From positions 1-64,000 of the forward strand of contig JAXJBF010000053.1 in the NCBI GenBank assembly GCA_036303105.1: a stretch of 64,000 nucleotides of DNA, written 5' to 3'. The translations under genes were made by a program, and so were the position numbers. Shown here one piece after another: positions 52,174 through 59,820 of the stretch (position 1 is its first letter; each line of letters opens with the position of its first letter). Below the pieces are notes generated by a model, which was given only the letters and a program-made list of their open reading frames with translations, was not told the DNA's origin and searched no databases. The stretch is from UMGS1590 sp036303105. GTDB taxonomy: Bacteria > Bacillota > Peptococcia > Peptococcales > Peptococcaceae.

Positions 52174-52536
52174 ATGATTATCCACGCCAACGATCAACCA
52201 CGGGAAACATGCGAAAATTACAGCGGTGGCAGCGGACGCATTACATTTACTACACTCTTGCCTGACGATGCACTGTTTAAAGACGAAGCGCGTTTTTTCA
52301 AAGTCATGGCGTTCGCGCCAAATGCCAGCATTGGTGAACATGCGCACAGCGGCAACATTGCACTGTATATTGTACTCGCCGGTCACGGCATCGCGCTGGA
52401 TGATGGCGTTGCCAAAGACATCTCAACCGGCGATGTGATCTATACTACTGACGGAGGTACACACGGCATCCGTGACGCCGGGAATGGTGACCTCGTCGTA
52501 TTGGCCGGTGTGCTGCTTGAAAACCGAAGAAAATAA
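52174..52536 (+). CDS. Small cupin protein 1
   Basis: The 120-residue protein is a single cupin domain: GEHAHSGNIALYIVLAGHGIALDDG near 54-78 (metal-binding His pair) and GDVIYTTDGGTHGIRDAGNGDLVVLAG near 86-112 (second His). The second half of motif 1 has Ala-Leu where many cupins have a Glu, so metal binding may be altered. AAAGGAGG precedes ATG 52174. It is about half identical to the neighbouring cupin gene. Function (sugar or small-molecule binding, or isomerase) is unknown. Confidence 0.85.
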   Translation: MIIHANDQPRETCENYSGGSGRITFTTLLPDDALFKDEARFFKVMAFAPNASIGEHAHSGNIALYIVLAGHGIALDDGVAKDISTGDVIYTTDGGTHGIRDAGNGDLVVLAGVLLENRRK

Positions 52537-52558
52537 TCACCCATGATTCAAGCAAACA

Positions 52559-52567
52559 TGCTATACT
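52559..52567 (+). promoter_or_regulatory. Extended -10 promoter of cupin 2
   Basis: TGCTATACT lies 28 bases before the start codon of the second cupin gene, a copy of the promoter of the first. Confidence 0.6.
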
Positions 52568-52595
52568 AATAACATACTTTAGGAGGTGCTCATTG

Positions 52596-52955
52596 ATGAT
52601 CATTCGTGACAACGAACAACAACGTGAAAACATTGAAGGCTATGCCGGTGGTCAAGGCGTACTTGAATTTACCACCCTTGTGCCAACTGAACTGCTGAAA
52701 GACGAAGCCAAACTTTTCAAAGTCATTCGCTTCCAGCCAGGTGCTGGTCTTGGTGAACATGCCCACGTTGACAACTATGAAATCTACTACATTCTCGGCG
52801 GCCACGGCATCGCTGTGGACGGCGGCGAAGAAGTAGCCGTTACCACTGGCGATGTGGTCTACACCGCCGACGGCGCCACCCACAGCATCCGCGATGCAGG
52901 CGATGGCGATCTCGTCATGCTGGCTTGTGTCATCTACGAAAACAAAGCCAACTAA
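52596..52955 (+). CDS. Small cupin protein 2
   Basis: The 119-residue single-domain cupin is a paralogue of the gene 60 bases upstream. Motif 1 is GEHAHVDNYEIYYILGGHGIAVDGG, complete with HxH and Glu, and motif 2 is GDVVYTADGATHSIRDAGDGDLVMLA. The start is placed at ATG 52596 with AGGAGG nine bases upstream; a TTG at 52593 is possible. It ends at a strong bidirectional terminator. Its conserved metal ligands suggest it is the active member of the pair. Confidence 0.88.
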   Translation: MIIRDNEQQRENIEGYAGGQGVLEFTTLVPTELLKDEAKLFKVIRFQPGAGLGEHAHVDNYEIYYILGGHGIAVDGGEEVAVTTGDVVYTADGATHSIRDAGDGDLVMLACVIYENKAN

Positions 52956-52963
52956 GCAGGTAT

Positions 52964-53008
52964 AAAAAAGGAGAGCAATGTTTTACGAAGACATTGCTCT
53001 CCTTTTTT
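52964..53008. terminator. Bidirectional terminator between cupin 2 and hxlR
   Basis: An 18-base stem (52964-52981 with 52991-53008) with A and T runs on each side serves both convergent genes. Confidence 0.9.
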
Positions 53009-53012
53009 ATGC

Positions 53013-53342
53013 TTATTTTAAAATTTCTTTGTAAGCAGTGCCCCATTCTACCATGGCATCGAGAATTGGTTTTAAACTGCGCCCCAACTCGGTGAGGCTA
53101 TATTCCACCCGCGGCGGCACTTCCGCAAAAACTTCACGATGCACCAGGCCATCTGCTTCCATAGCACGCAGCTGAGCCGTCAAGACTTTCTGCGATACAC
53201 CATTCAGGGATCGTTTCAATTCATTGAAACGCTTGGTCCCGCTCAACAAATCCCGCAAAATAAGCACTTTCCATTTGTTGCCGATGAGCGTCAAGGTTGT
53301 TTCAACCGGACAAGCCGGATACGCGTCTGATGTCTGCATCAT
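53013..53342 (-). CDS. HxlR-family transcriptional regulator
   Basis: The 109-residue protein has the HxlR-type winged helix: CPVETTLTLIGNKWKVLILRDLLSGTKRFNELKRSLNGVSQKVLTAQLRAMEADGLVHR, with a Cys near residue 11 that can act as a redox switch in some relatives. It is divergent from a flavin/ferredoxin gene and probably controls it and itself. GGAGG precedes the start. Confidence 0.9.
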   Translation of the reverse strand: MMQTSDAYPACPVETTLTLIGNKWKVLILRDLLSGTKRFNELKRSLNGVSQKVLTAQLRAMEADGLVHREVFAEVPPRVEYSLTELGRSLKPILDAMVEWGTAYKEILK

Positions 53343-53366
53343 GTATCGTCCTCCAATGGTTTCTTT

Positions 53367-53397
53367 TAGGTACCTATAGCACTATATTGTGCCTACT
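53367..53397. promoter_or_regulatory. Candidate HxlR operator
   Basis: The divergent region holds the palindrome TAGGTACCTA (53367-53376) followed by GCAC...GTGC (53380-53393) with a CCTA end. HxlR proteins bind such symmetric sites between divergent genes. The exact operator is inferred. Confidence 0.35.
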
Positions 53398-53476
53398 TCA
53401 CAAAAAATCAATACACATTTATCCTATACTCATGAAACAAAGAAGTCAAGCACACAAAATCAAAGGAGGATGTTTC

Positions 53477-54097
53477 ATGACGACACACGATTACCTACAA
53501 ATGCTGCGTGATATCAAAGATGTGGCTTTCGCTACCGTTGATGAACAAGGAAACCCACAGGTCCGCATCATAGACATCATGCTCGTTGCCGATGATGCCG
53601 TGATCTTCTGCACGGCACGTGGCAAAAATTTTTACCAGCAGCTGATGCACAATCATCACGTCGCCCTTACAGGCATGAACAAGAACTGGCAAATGCTGCG
53701 ACTGACTGGTATTGCCCAACGCCTAGAGGATCAAAAGCTTTGGCTCGATCGCATTTTTGCTGCCAATCCTTCCATGAACGATGTCTATCCTGGTGACAGC
53801 CGTTTCATTCTTGAAGCATTCAGCATCAGCGAAGGCAATTTGGAATTTTTCGACCTCGGGCAAACCCCGATCGTCCGTGATAGTGCAACGCTCGGCAACA
53901 TCGCGCCCACCCTCAAAGGCTTCGATATTGACAGCACCTGCATCGGCTGCGGAAAATGTGCTGCCATCTGCCCGCAACAATGCATCACACCAGGCCATCC
54001 TTACACCATCCAACAGTCACATTGCCTGCACTGCGGCCAATGTGCAGAATGCTGCCCGGTACGCGCCATCCATAAGCGGGAAGCAACGCCATGCTGA
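53477..54097 (+). CDS. Pyridoxamine-oxidase-like flavin protein with two 4Fe-4S ferredoxin motifs
   Basis: The ATG at 53477 follows AAAGGAGG. Residues about 1-130 form an FMN-binding split-barrel of the pyridoxamine 5'-phosphate oxidase type (FATVDEQGNPQVRIIDIM, then VIFCTARGKNFYQQL). Residues about 153-200 carry two ferredoxin motifs, CIGCGKCAAICPQQC and CLHCGQCAECCPVRA, each with four Cys for a 4Fe-4S cluster. The fusion suggests electron transfer between flavin and ferredoxin, perhaps in redox stress or reduction of an unknown substrate. It overlaps the start of the Opu-type transporter gene by 7 bases and is divergent from hxlR. Confidence 0.88.
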   Translation: MTTHDYLQMLRDIKDVAFATVDEQGNPQVRIIDIMLVADDAVIFCTARGKNFYQQLMHNHHVALTGMNKNWQMLRLTGIAQRLEDQKLWLDRIFAANPSMNDVYPGDSRFILEAFSISEGNLEFFDLGQTPIVRDSATLGNIAPTLKGFDIDSTCIGCGKCAAICPQQCITPGHPYTIQQSHCLHCGQCAECCPVRAIHKREATPC

Positions 54098-55629
54098 ATG
54101 AAATGCTGCTACTCTTTACCAATCGTTGGTCTTTTTTTGCTGAACTCCTGCTCCAACATCTGGCCATTTCCTGCGCCGCCATTTTGATTGCCATCATTTT
54201 AGGCGGCTGTGCCGGCATCCTGATCAGCGAAATAGAGCATCTGGCAAAGCCGACCATGACTGTCGTTAATTTTCTTTATACGATTCCCTCTATTTCTATG
54301 CTGGGGTTTCTCATTCCTTTTTCCGGTGTCGGCAATGGCACGGCCATTATTGCGCTCACCATCTACGCCTTGCTGCCCATGGTACGCAGCACCCACACTG
54401 GGCTCATCAGCATAACACCGGCACTTTTGGAAGCAGCCATAGGCATGGGCAGCACACAGCGACAGCTTCTTTGGCGCATCAAGCTGCCACTAGCAATGCC
54501 TATCATTCTTTCTGGCATTCGCAGCATGACAACCATGACCATTGCCCTCGCCGGGATTGCCTCTTTTATTGGCGCTGGCGGCCTTGGGGTGGCCATATAC
54601 CGCGGCATCACCACCAACAACGCCGCGATGACACTTTGCGGCAGCTTATTGATCGCCTTTCTCGCCCTCATTGTTGATGCGCTGCTGGGACTACTTGAAC
54701 GGCATATCAGCCGTCGGCAGCAACGCCGTAAAACACACCGTCGTTGGCCTTTTGTTGCTTTGGCCCTGCTCTGTCTTTTCGGCATGGGTACCATGCTTTT
54801 TCAATATCAAGAAAAAGACACCCTACACATTGCCACCAAACCTATGACAGAGCAAACCATCCTCGGCGAAATGCTCGCCATACTCATTGAACAGGATACC
54901 GACCTCACCGTCGAACTTACCCAAGGCGTTGGTGGCGGCACTGCCAACATCCAACCAGCCATGGAAAAAGGAGAATTCGATCTCTATCCTGAATATACTG
55001 GCACAGCCTGGAATCAGGTGCTAAAGGAAAGCGACATCTACCATGAAGAACTGTTTCCCACTTTGCGCCAGGCTTACCTGGATAATTATGACATGGAATG
55101 GGTCGGTATGTATGGATTCAACAATACCTATGGCCTTGTTGTTCGTCAGGACATCGCCGATAAGTATCACCTCACCACCTATTCTGACCTGACTGCCATT
55201 GCCGACCAACTGGTTTTTGGTGCCGAATATGATTTCTTTGAACGTGCCGACGGCTATGATGCTCTCTGCGACACGTATAATCTGCACTTTGCCAAAACCA
55301 TGGATCTTGACATTGGTCTTAAATATCAAGCGCTTGCTGAAGGTGATATCGATGTCATGGTGGTTTTTACCACCGACGGCCAGCTGGCCGATGCCAATGC
55401 CAAGCTGCTGGAAGACGACAAACAGTTCTATCCTTCCTACCTTTGCGGCAATATTGTTCGCGGTGAGGTGCTGCGCCAGCATCCTGAACTGCACAGCACA
55501 TTGGAAAAGCTCCAAAATCGCATCACCGACAACGACATGGCAGCCATGAATAACGCGGTTGAAAGCGAAGGTCGTGACCCCCGCGATGTGGCCGAAGATT
55601 TCCTTCGTGCCCAAAATCTGTTACACTAA
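54091..55629 (+). CDS. Fused permease and substrate-binding protein of an Opu-type ABC transporter
   Basis: The 512-residue protein joins a permease (about 1-210, with the EAA-like block GMGSTQRQLLWRIKLPLAMPIILSGIR) to a C-terminal substrate-binding domain (about 240-512). The latter contains LHIATKPMTEQTILGEMLAILIEQDTDLTV and FDLYPEYTGTAWNQVL of the OpuAC type. Fusions of this kind import glycine betaine, choline, carnitine or similar osmolytes. The ATPase follows after 12 bases. Its place after a flavin/ferredoxin gene with overlap suggests one operon. Substrate choice is not readable with certainty. Confidence 0.9.
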   Translation: MLNEMLLLFTNRWSFFAELLLQHLAISCAAILIAIILGGCAGILISEIEHLAKPTMTVVNFLYTIPSISMLGFLIPFSGVGNGTAIIALTIYALLPMVRSTHTGLISITPALLEAAIGMGSTQRQLLWRIKLPLAMPIILSGIRSMTTMTIALAGIASFIGAGGLGVAIYRGITTNNAAMTLCGSLLIAFLALIVDALLGLLERHISRRQQRRKTHRRWPFVALALLCLFGMGTMLFQYQEKDTLHIATKPMTEQTILGEMLAILIEQDTDLTVELTQGVGGGTANIQPAMEKGEFDLYPEYTGTAWNQVLKESDIYHEELFPTLRQAYLDNYDMEWVGMYGFNNTYGLVVRQDIADKYHLTTYSDLTAIADQLVFGAEYDFFERADGYDALCDTYNLHFAKTMDLDIGLKYQALAEGDIDVMVVFTTDGQLADANAKLLEDDKQFYPSYLCGNIVRGEVLRQHPELHSTLEKLQNRITDNDMAAMNNAVESEGRDPRDVAEDFLRAQNLLH

Positions 55630-55641
55630 GGAGAGATCCCT

Positions 55642-56460
55642 ATGCAACCCATCATCACCTTTGAACACGTTCATAAAGCTTTCGGCAACACCATTGTACT
55701 CAATGATATCAATGTAGCCATCGAACAAGGTGCCTTTGTGACCATTGTCGGCGCTTCTGGCGGCGGCAAAACCACCTTGCTGAAAATGGTCAATGGGCTG
55801 CTCACTCCAGACAGTGGCAGTGTCTATATCAACGGAAAAAACATTCGCCAAATGAACCTGATCCAGCTGCGGCGTCACATTGGTTATGCCATTCAAGGCA
55901 GCGTGCTTTTTCCTCATATGACAGTTGCTGAAAACATTGCCTATGTCCCCTCTCTGCTCAATAAACACAACAGTTCGCGCACACAAGCGGCCGTTGACAA
56001 ATGGCTGGACATCGTCGGTCTCGAGCGCAAACTGCTTGACCGTTATCCAGCAGAATTATCCGGCGGCCAGCAGCAACGTGTCGGCATTGCCCGCGCCCTT
56101 GCCGCTTCGCCAGAAATCTTACTCATGGATGAACCTTTTGGCGCTGTTGATGAAATCACACGCGCCAGCCTACAGCAGGAAATTGCACGCATTCACCAAG
56201 AAACCGGCATCACTGTGCTCTTTGTCACCCACGATATTCGCGAGGCGTTGCATCTGGGCACGATGGTACTTGTCATGGCAGATGCAGCGGTTCAGCAATA
56301 TGACGCACCAGACGCTTTGCTGTCCACGCCCGCCAATGCATTCGTGCGTCAACTTGTGCACAATGAGCGCAGCATCTGCCATCTGCCTGATGACCATCTC
56401 ACTGACTGCGATTACAGTGGAGCTGCTCTCGCAGCCGCCAGAAAGGAGTTTTCACAATGA
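55642..56460 (+). CDS. ABC ATPase of the Opu-type transporter
   Basis: The 272-residue protein has Walker A (GASGGGKTT) near 37-45, the signature LSGGQQQRVGIARAL near 136-150, Walker B (ILLMDEPFGAVDE) near 157-168 and the switch His in FVTHDIREAL. The closest type is OpuCA/ProV without the C-terminal CBS tail, so ionic-strength control as in ProV is probably absent. GGAGAGA precedes the ATG. The end overlaps the sirtuin-like gene in an ATGA. Confidence 0.92.
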   Translation: MQPIITFEHVHKAFGNTIVLNDINVAIEQGAFVTIVGASGGGKTTLLKMVNGLLTPDSGSVYINGKNIRQMNLIQLRRHIGYAIQGSVLFPHMTVAENIAYVPSLLNKHNSSRTQAAVDKWLDIVGLERKLLDRYPAELSGGQQQRVGIARALAASPEILLMDEPFGAVDEITRASLQQEIARIHQETGITVLFVTHDIREALHLGTMVLVMADAAVQQYDAPDALLSTPANAFVRQLVHNERSICHLPDDHLTDCDYSGAALAAARKEFSQ

Positions 56461-57308
56461 CATCAACCCACCCCTCCAACATTGACCGATTACGTACCGC
56501 CCTCGACAACACTGACGCCGTTCTCATCGGCGCAGGCGCAGGCTTGTCGTTGGCAGCTGGGTTCACCCTCACGGGACCGCGCTTCACCGATCATTTTGCC
56601 GACTTTATTGAAAAATATCATTTTCGCGATCTCTACAGCGCTGGCTTCCATCGTTTTGAAACGCTGGAAGAACAATGGGCATTTTGGAGCCGCCACATCT
56701 ACATTGATCGCTATGCAGACATTCCCAACGATACCTACCAAGTGCTCTATGATCTCATCGCAGACAAAGAGTACTTTGTCATTACCACCAACGTCGATCA
56801 TTGCTTCCAAAAAACCGGCTTTGATAAACAGCGCCTGTTCTATACACAAGGGGACTATGGCCTCTGGCAATGCAGTGTGCCCTGTCATCAAAAAACTTAT
56901 GACAACGAAGCCACCGTGCGCGAAATGGTCGCCCGCCAACAAGACATGCGCATTCCTTCAGAACTGATCCCGCGCTGCCCGATTTGCGGTGCGCCGATGT
57001 CCATGAATCTGCGCTGTGATGATACCTTTGTTGAAGACACTGGCTGGCATCAGGCTGCCAAGCGTTATCAGGATTTCCTGCACGACCACGAGGAAGAGCC
57101 ACTGCTTCTTCTGGAGCTCGGTGTTGGCGGCAACACCCCTGCCATTATCAAATATCCATTCTGGCGCTTCACCATGCAAAATCCTGAAATAACCTACGCC
57201 ACCATCAGCCTGCGGGATGCTGTCTGCCCGCCACAAATCGACGCACAATCCATTTGCATCAGCGACGACATCAACACCGTTTTGCATGCATTGCTGCCAT
57301 CCACATAA
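56457..57308 (+). CDS. Class M sirtuin-like ADP-ribosyltransferase/deacetylase
   Basis: The 283-residue protein has the sirtuin NAD-binding motif GAGAGLSLAAGF near 25-36, TTNVDHCFQKTGF with N112, a zinc-binding CSVPC...CPICG pair, and YTQGDYGLWQC. In the last, Gln131 stands where ordinary sirtuins have the catalytic His. The Asn-to-Gln distance of 19 agrees with class M sirtuins (SirTM), which ADP-ribosylate a lipoylated GcvH-like carrier. Here neither the macrodomain nor the GcvH-like partner is nearby; instead the gene overlaps an Opu-type transporter gene by 4 bases. The substrate is therefore open. A strong terminator follows. Confidence 0.85.
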   Translation: MTSTHPSNIDRLRTALDNTDAVLIGAGAGLSLAAGFTLTGPRFTDHFADFIEKYHFRDLYSAGFHRFETLEEQWAFWSRHIYIDRYADIPNDTYQVLYDLIADKEYFVITTNVDHCFQKTGFDKQRLFYTQGDYGLWQCSVPCHQKTYDNEATVREMVARQQDMRIPSELIPRCPICGAPMSMNLRCDDTFVEDTGWHQAAKRYQDFLHDHEEEPLLLLELGVGGNTPAIIKYPFWRFTMQNPEITYATISLRDAVCPPQIDAQSICISDDINTVLHALLPST

Positions 57309-57371
57309 AAAGAGAGGCGTCTATAATTGCTCAGCGCACCGACGGTTGTTGCTGCTACTGTGGAAAAATTC

Positions 57372-57400
57372 AAAAGCAGGAGCCTTGCTCCTGCTTTTTT
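57372..57400 (+). terminator. Terminator of the Opu/sirtuin operon
   Basis: A 12-bp perfect stem (57372-57383 with 57387-57398) with a 3-base loop runs into TTTTTT. Confidence 0.9.
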
Positions 57401-57449
57401 ATTGCACTTTTCCTGACAAGGATGCGCTTACAATCTATTATTCATATAT

Positions 57450-57517
57450 AGTGTCAAAAAGTCTTGACATCATGGGCGTCATACTGTATGATAAAAATGT
57501 AAAAAGTATTTGACACT
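57450..57517. promoter_or_regulatory. Promoter flanked by inverted repeats ahead of a membrane/XRE gene pair
   Basis: TTGACA (57464-57469) and TATGAT (57487-57492) have a 17-base spacer. AGTGTCAAA at 57450-57458 and its inverse TTTGACACT at 57509-57517 bracket the promoter, one upstream of the -35 and one near +15. This is where an autoregulator such as the XRE protein of the operon could bind two sites. Confidence 0.6.
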
Positions 57518-57543
57518 CCGAAGATAGAGAAAGGAGAATCATC

Positions 57544-57834
57544 ATGTTTGACAGCATTCTGCTCATCCTCTTTGTATGTTTCGTTGTTGCCCTTATCCTG
57601 CTGGATATTGCCATGGTGATTTCATTGGTGCGCAGTGGTGATGAGCGCCGCCAGTTGATGATCTGGAAAGCCAGCACCTTCACGCTCATTGGCACGGTGT
57701 GTGTCATGATCATTGATGTCGTCAAAATGTTCATCGATCCCTCCACCATCAGCAAACCATTTTCCCAGCTTGGCGCTACAGCCACCATCTATTTTTGCAG
57801 CTTACTCTATTACAAGCGGAAACTAGGCGGTTGA
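57544..57834 (+). CDS. Small membrane protein paired with an XRE regulator
   Basis: The 96-residue protein has three hydrophobic segments (about 4-28, 41-62 and 72-88) and a charged loop (RSGDERRQLMIWKAS). GGAGAA precedes the ATG. The following XRE gene starts one base after its stop codon. Such small membrane protein plus HTH pairs are common in Bacillota; the membrane protein may sense or hold the regulator. I do not recognise a named family. Confidence 0.65.
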   Translation: MFDSILLILFVCFVVALILLDIAMVISLVRSGDERRQLMIWKASTFTLIGTVCVMIIDVVKMFIDPSTISKPFSQLGATATIYFCSLLYYKRKLGG

Positions 57835-57835
57835 T

Positions 57836-58027
57836 ATGAAAAATCGTATTCACGAACGACGTAAGGCCCTCGGCCTGTCTCAGCTGGAGCTCGCCAAACG
57901 CTGCGGTGTTTCCCGCCAAACCATCAACGCCATCGAAAACAACAAATACGATCCAACACTGGCACTTGCTTTTTCACTGGCAGCCACACTGGGTGTCACG
58001 GTGGACGAACTATTCACGCCGTCCTGA
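57836..58027 (+). CDS. Short XRE-family regulator
   Basis: The 63-residue protein is one helix-turn-helix domain (RIHERRKALGLSQLELAKRCGVSRQTINAIENNKYDPTLALAFSLAATLGVTVDELF). It begins one base after the membrane protein gene stops. Autoregulation through the inverted repeats at 57450-57517 is an inference. Confidence 0.88.
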   Translation: MKNRIHERRKALGLSQLELAKRCGVSRQTINAIENNKYDPTLALAFSLAATLGVTVDELFTPS

Positions 58028-58089
58028 TAGGCCTAAACCATTCTCTACCACCACTCAACCAACGGTCGCTTGCGCCATCAACACCCCCA

Positions 58090-58098
58090 TGCTATGAT
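58090..58098 (+). promoter_or_regulatory. Extended -10 promoter of an XRE/membrane gene
   Basis: TGCTATGAT, a variant of the recurring extended -10 box, lies 30 bases before the start codon at 58128. Confidence 0.5.
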
Positions 58099-58127
58099 GA
58101 AACAAGAATCATTACGGAGGTGTCCTT

Positions 58128-58538
58128 ATGAACGAATCAACCAGCATCGGTGCCCGCATCGCTGCACGCCGCAAACAGCTCGGCTTCACACAGCGTGAGT
58201 TGGCAGAGCAGATGGGCGTTACGGACAAAGCTGTCTCAAAGTGGGAGCGTGATCTTGCTCGGCCTGACGTGCAATCTCTGCCACATCTCGCTGATATTCT
58301 CGGCTTATCCATTGAAACACTAATGGATGACACCGCGCCAGCAATGACACCTTCTAAAAAGAACGATGCTCCCAAAACACTTCGCCTTGTCTTTCGCGGG
58401 ATTGCACTCGCCATGGGTATTGCCGTTGTTGTACTCAGCCAGCTGCACGAACTGGATAGCCAATCAGCTGCCACCATGCTGGGCATCGGACTGGCTTGTC
58501 TGGCACTCGATGCCTTACAAAATGATAAAACAAAATAA
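58128..58538 (+). CDS. XRE-family regulator with C-terminal membrane helices
   Basis: The 136-residue protein has an XRE helix-turn-helix at about 8-63 (IAARRKQLGFTQRELAEQMGVTDKAVSKWERDLARPDVQSLPHLADILGLSIETLMDD). Two hydrophobic segments follow near 90-105 and 113-128, so it is probably membrane-bound. CGGAGGTG precedes the ATG, and a terminator follows. The target is unknown; it could sense the membrane or envelope. Confidence 0.85.
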   Translation: MNESTSIGARIAARRKQLGFTQRELAEQMGVTDKAVSKWERDLARPDVQSLPHLADILGLSIETLMDDTAPAMTPSKKNDAPKTLRLVFRGIALAMGIAVVVLSQLHELDSQSAATMLGIGLACLALDALQNDKTK

Positions 58539-58542
58539 TACC

Positions 58543-58589
58543 ATCTCCACCACAAAACATGCAGCTTCGTTAGTGGTGGAGATTTTTTT
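58543..58589 (+). terminator. Terminator of the XRE/membrane gene
   Basis: An 11-bp stem (58543-58553 with 58573-58583) is followed by a T run from 58584. Confidence 0.8.
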
Positions 58590-58636
58590 ACTGAAAGCCT
58601 GGCCTTTTCAAAACTGTAACCGATTCGCCATCCTAA

Positions 58637-58683
58637 ATACTTGACAAAGTCAAGTATTTTCTATATAGTTGACTTTGTCAAGT
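58637..58683. promoter_or_regulatory. MarR promoter with two overlapping operator palindromes
   Basis: Site 1 (58637-58657) is a perfect palindrome, with ATACTTGAC and GTCAAGTAT arms around AAA. It covers the -35 hexamer TTGACA at 58641-58646. The -10 is TATAGT at 58664-58669 after 17 bases. Site 2 (58667-58683) has AGTTGAC and GTCAAGT arms around TTT and covers the start region. This layout strongly suggests that the MarR protein encoded at 58699 represses itself and the next gene. Confidence 0.75.
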
Positions 58684-58698
58684 AAAGGAGGACGTTGT

Positions 58699-59151
58699 AT
58701 GGATCACGAATCACTTGCCTTTATGATCGCCGTACTGCGAAAACATTTTGTCGCCTACTGCACGGAAAAGCTTGCTGAGCTCGACGTCACTTATGGGCAG
58801 TTGTTTATCCTAATTGCTGTCGACAAGAAACCTGGCTGCGCGCCGAAGGAAATCGCAGCCTACCTAAAACTGGACGCCGGCCACCTCAACCGTACACTTG
58901 GCAAATTGATTGAAAAAGAACTCATCACCCAGAAAAAAAACAGCAATGATCGCCGTGCCAACATTCTTCATCTCACTGAAAAAGGCACACAGGTTGTCAC
59001 TAAAAGCCGTCAACTGTTTCATGCCTGGGACGATGCAGTGCTGCACGACATCGACGAAGACAGCCGGCAGGCATTGATGAACGTGATGAAAACCATCGTT
59101 ACAACATTAAATCCATCCAATGGAGGTACAAACAATGAACCCATTAAATGA
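58699..59151 (+). CDS. MarR-family transcriptional regulator
   Basis: The 150-residue protein has the MarR winged helix: LDVTYGQLFILIAVDKKPGCAPKEIAAYLKLDAGHLNRTLGKLIEKELITQKKNSNDRRANILHLTEKG near 25-95. The DRR of the wing is intact. AAAGGAGG is seven bases before ATG 58699. The last 17 bases overlap the following gene. The double operator upstream argues for autorepression relieved by a small ligand or by oxidation. Confidence 0.92.
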   Translation: MDHESLAFMIAVLRKHFVAYCTEKLAELDVTYGQLFILIAVDKKPGCAPKEIAAYLKLDAGHLNRTLGKLIEKELITQKKNSNDRRANILHLTEKGTQVVTKSRQLFHAWDDAVLHDIDEDSRQALMNVMKTIVTTLNPSNGGTNNEPIK

Positions 59152-59689
59152 TTTCATGAACCTGTTAACAGGAAAATTTGACAACGCCGAACAATACGAA
59201 CACATGCAGCAGCAACACATTGATTTTCCTTTTGCTGAACATGTCAACACCATCTGCAACGATAAAATTGAGCATCTGCCAGAGAATTTCTCTGGTTATT
59301 TCATGGTCGAGGAAAGCTACTACACCTCTAATGGCAATACCCACGCAGCACCACATCTCTTTCTTTTCACCGAGGACAACGAGGATGTCTTGCTGACATC
59401 CTATGATTTGCCAGATGACTTCGACAAAAACACTTTCACCTATGACAATCTCACAACCATCGACTACAACGCACTGAAACCTTCCGAAAAATTTACACCT
59501 GCACGCTATGTCAAAACAGACGGCGTTTGGGAAGGCGGCAGTGTCAGCATGTTCTCTCCTGCTCTTAAATTCACTTTATTCGAGCGCTTTTCTGAAGACT
59601 GCCTGGAAGTCACTGAAACAATGGAAGTCAATGGCAAGAAAACCTTTGGCTACGACGACCCTATTCTCTACAAAAGAACCACCAAGTAA
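59135..59689 (+). CDS. Uncharacterised protein co-regulated with MarR
   Basis: ATG 59135 is chosen for the GGAGG at 59121-59125. The 184-residue protein overlaps the end of the MarR gene by 17 bases. It is soluble, with no signal peptide. It begins MNPLNDFMNLLTGKFDNAEQYEHMQQQHIDFPFAEH and continues with FSGYFMVEESYYTS and PARYVKTDGVWEGGSVSM. This recalls the lipocalin-like beta barrel of the CpcT/CpeT group, but the match is weak. Being the likely target of the adjacent MarR, it may handle a hydrophobic or toxic small molecule. Confidence 0.6.
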   Translation: MNPLNDFMNLLTGKFDNAEQYEHMQQQHIDFPFAEHVNTICNDKIEHLPENFSGYFMVEESYYTSNGNTHAAPHLFLFTEDNEDVLLTSYDLPDDFDKNTFTYDNLTTIDYNALKPSEKFTPARYVKTDGVWEGGSVSMFSPALKFTLFERFSEDCLEVTETMEVNGKKTFGYDDPILYKRTTK

Positions 59690-59820
59690 CCCCATCCCCA
59701 CAGCAAAAGTTGCTGCTATGGGAACTTTTTCCATAATTTCCATGGATTTTGCCCACTCGCCCGCTGGTAGAGTGACTTTTCCTCTAATCTTCGCTACAAT
59801 GGGCGCAGGAGGTGGTGGTT

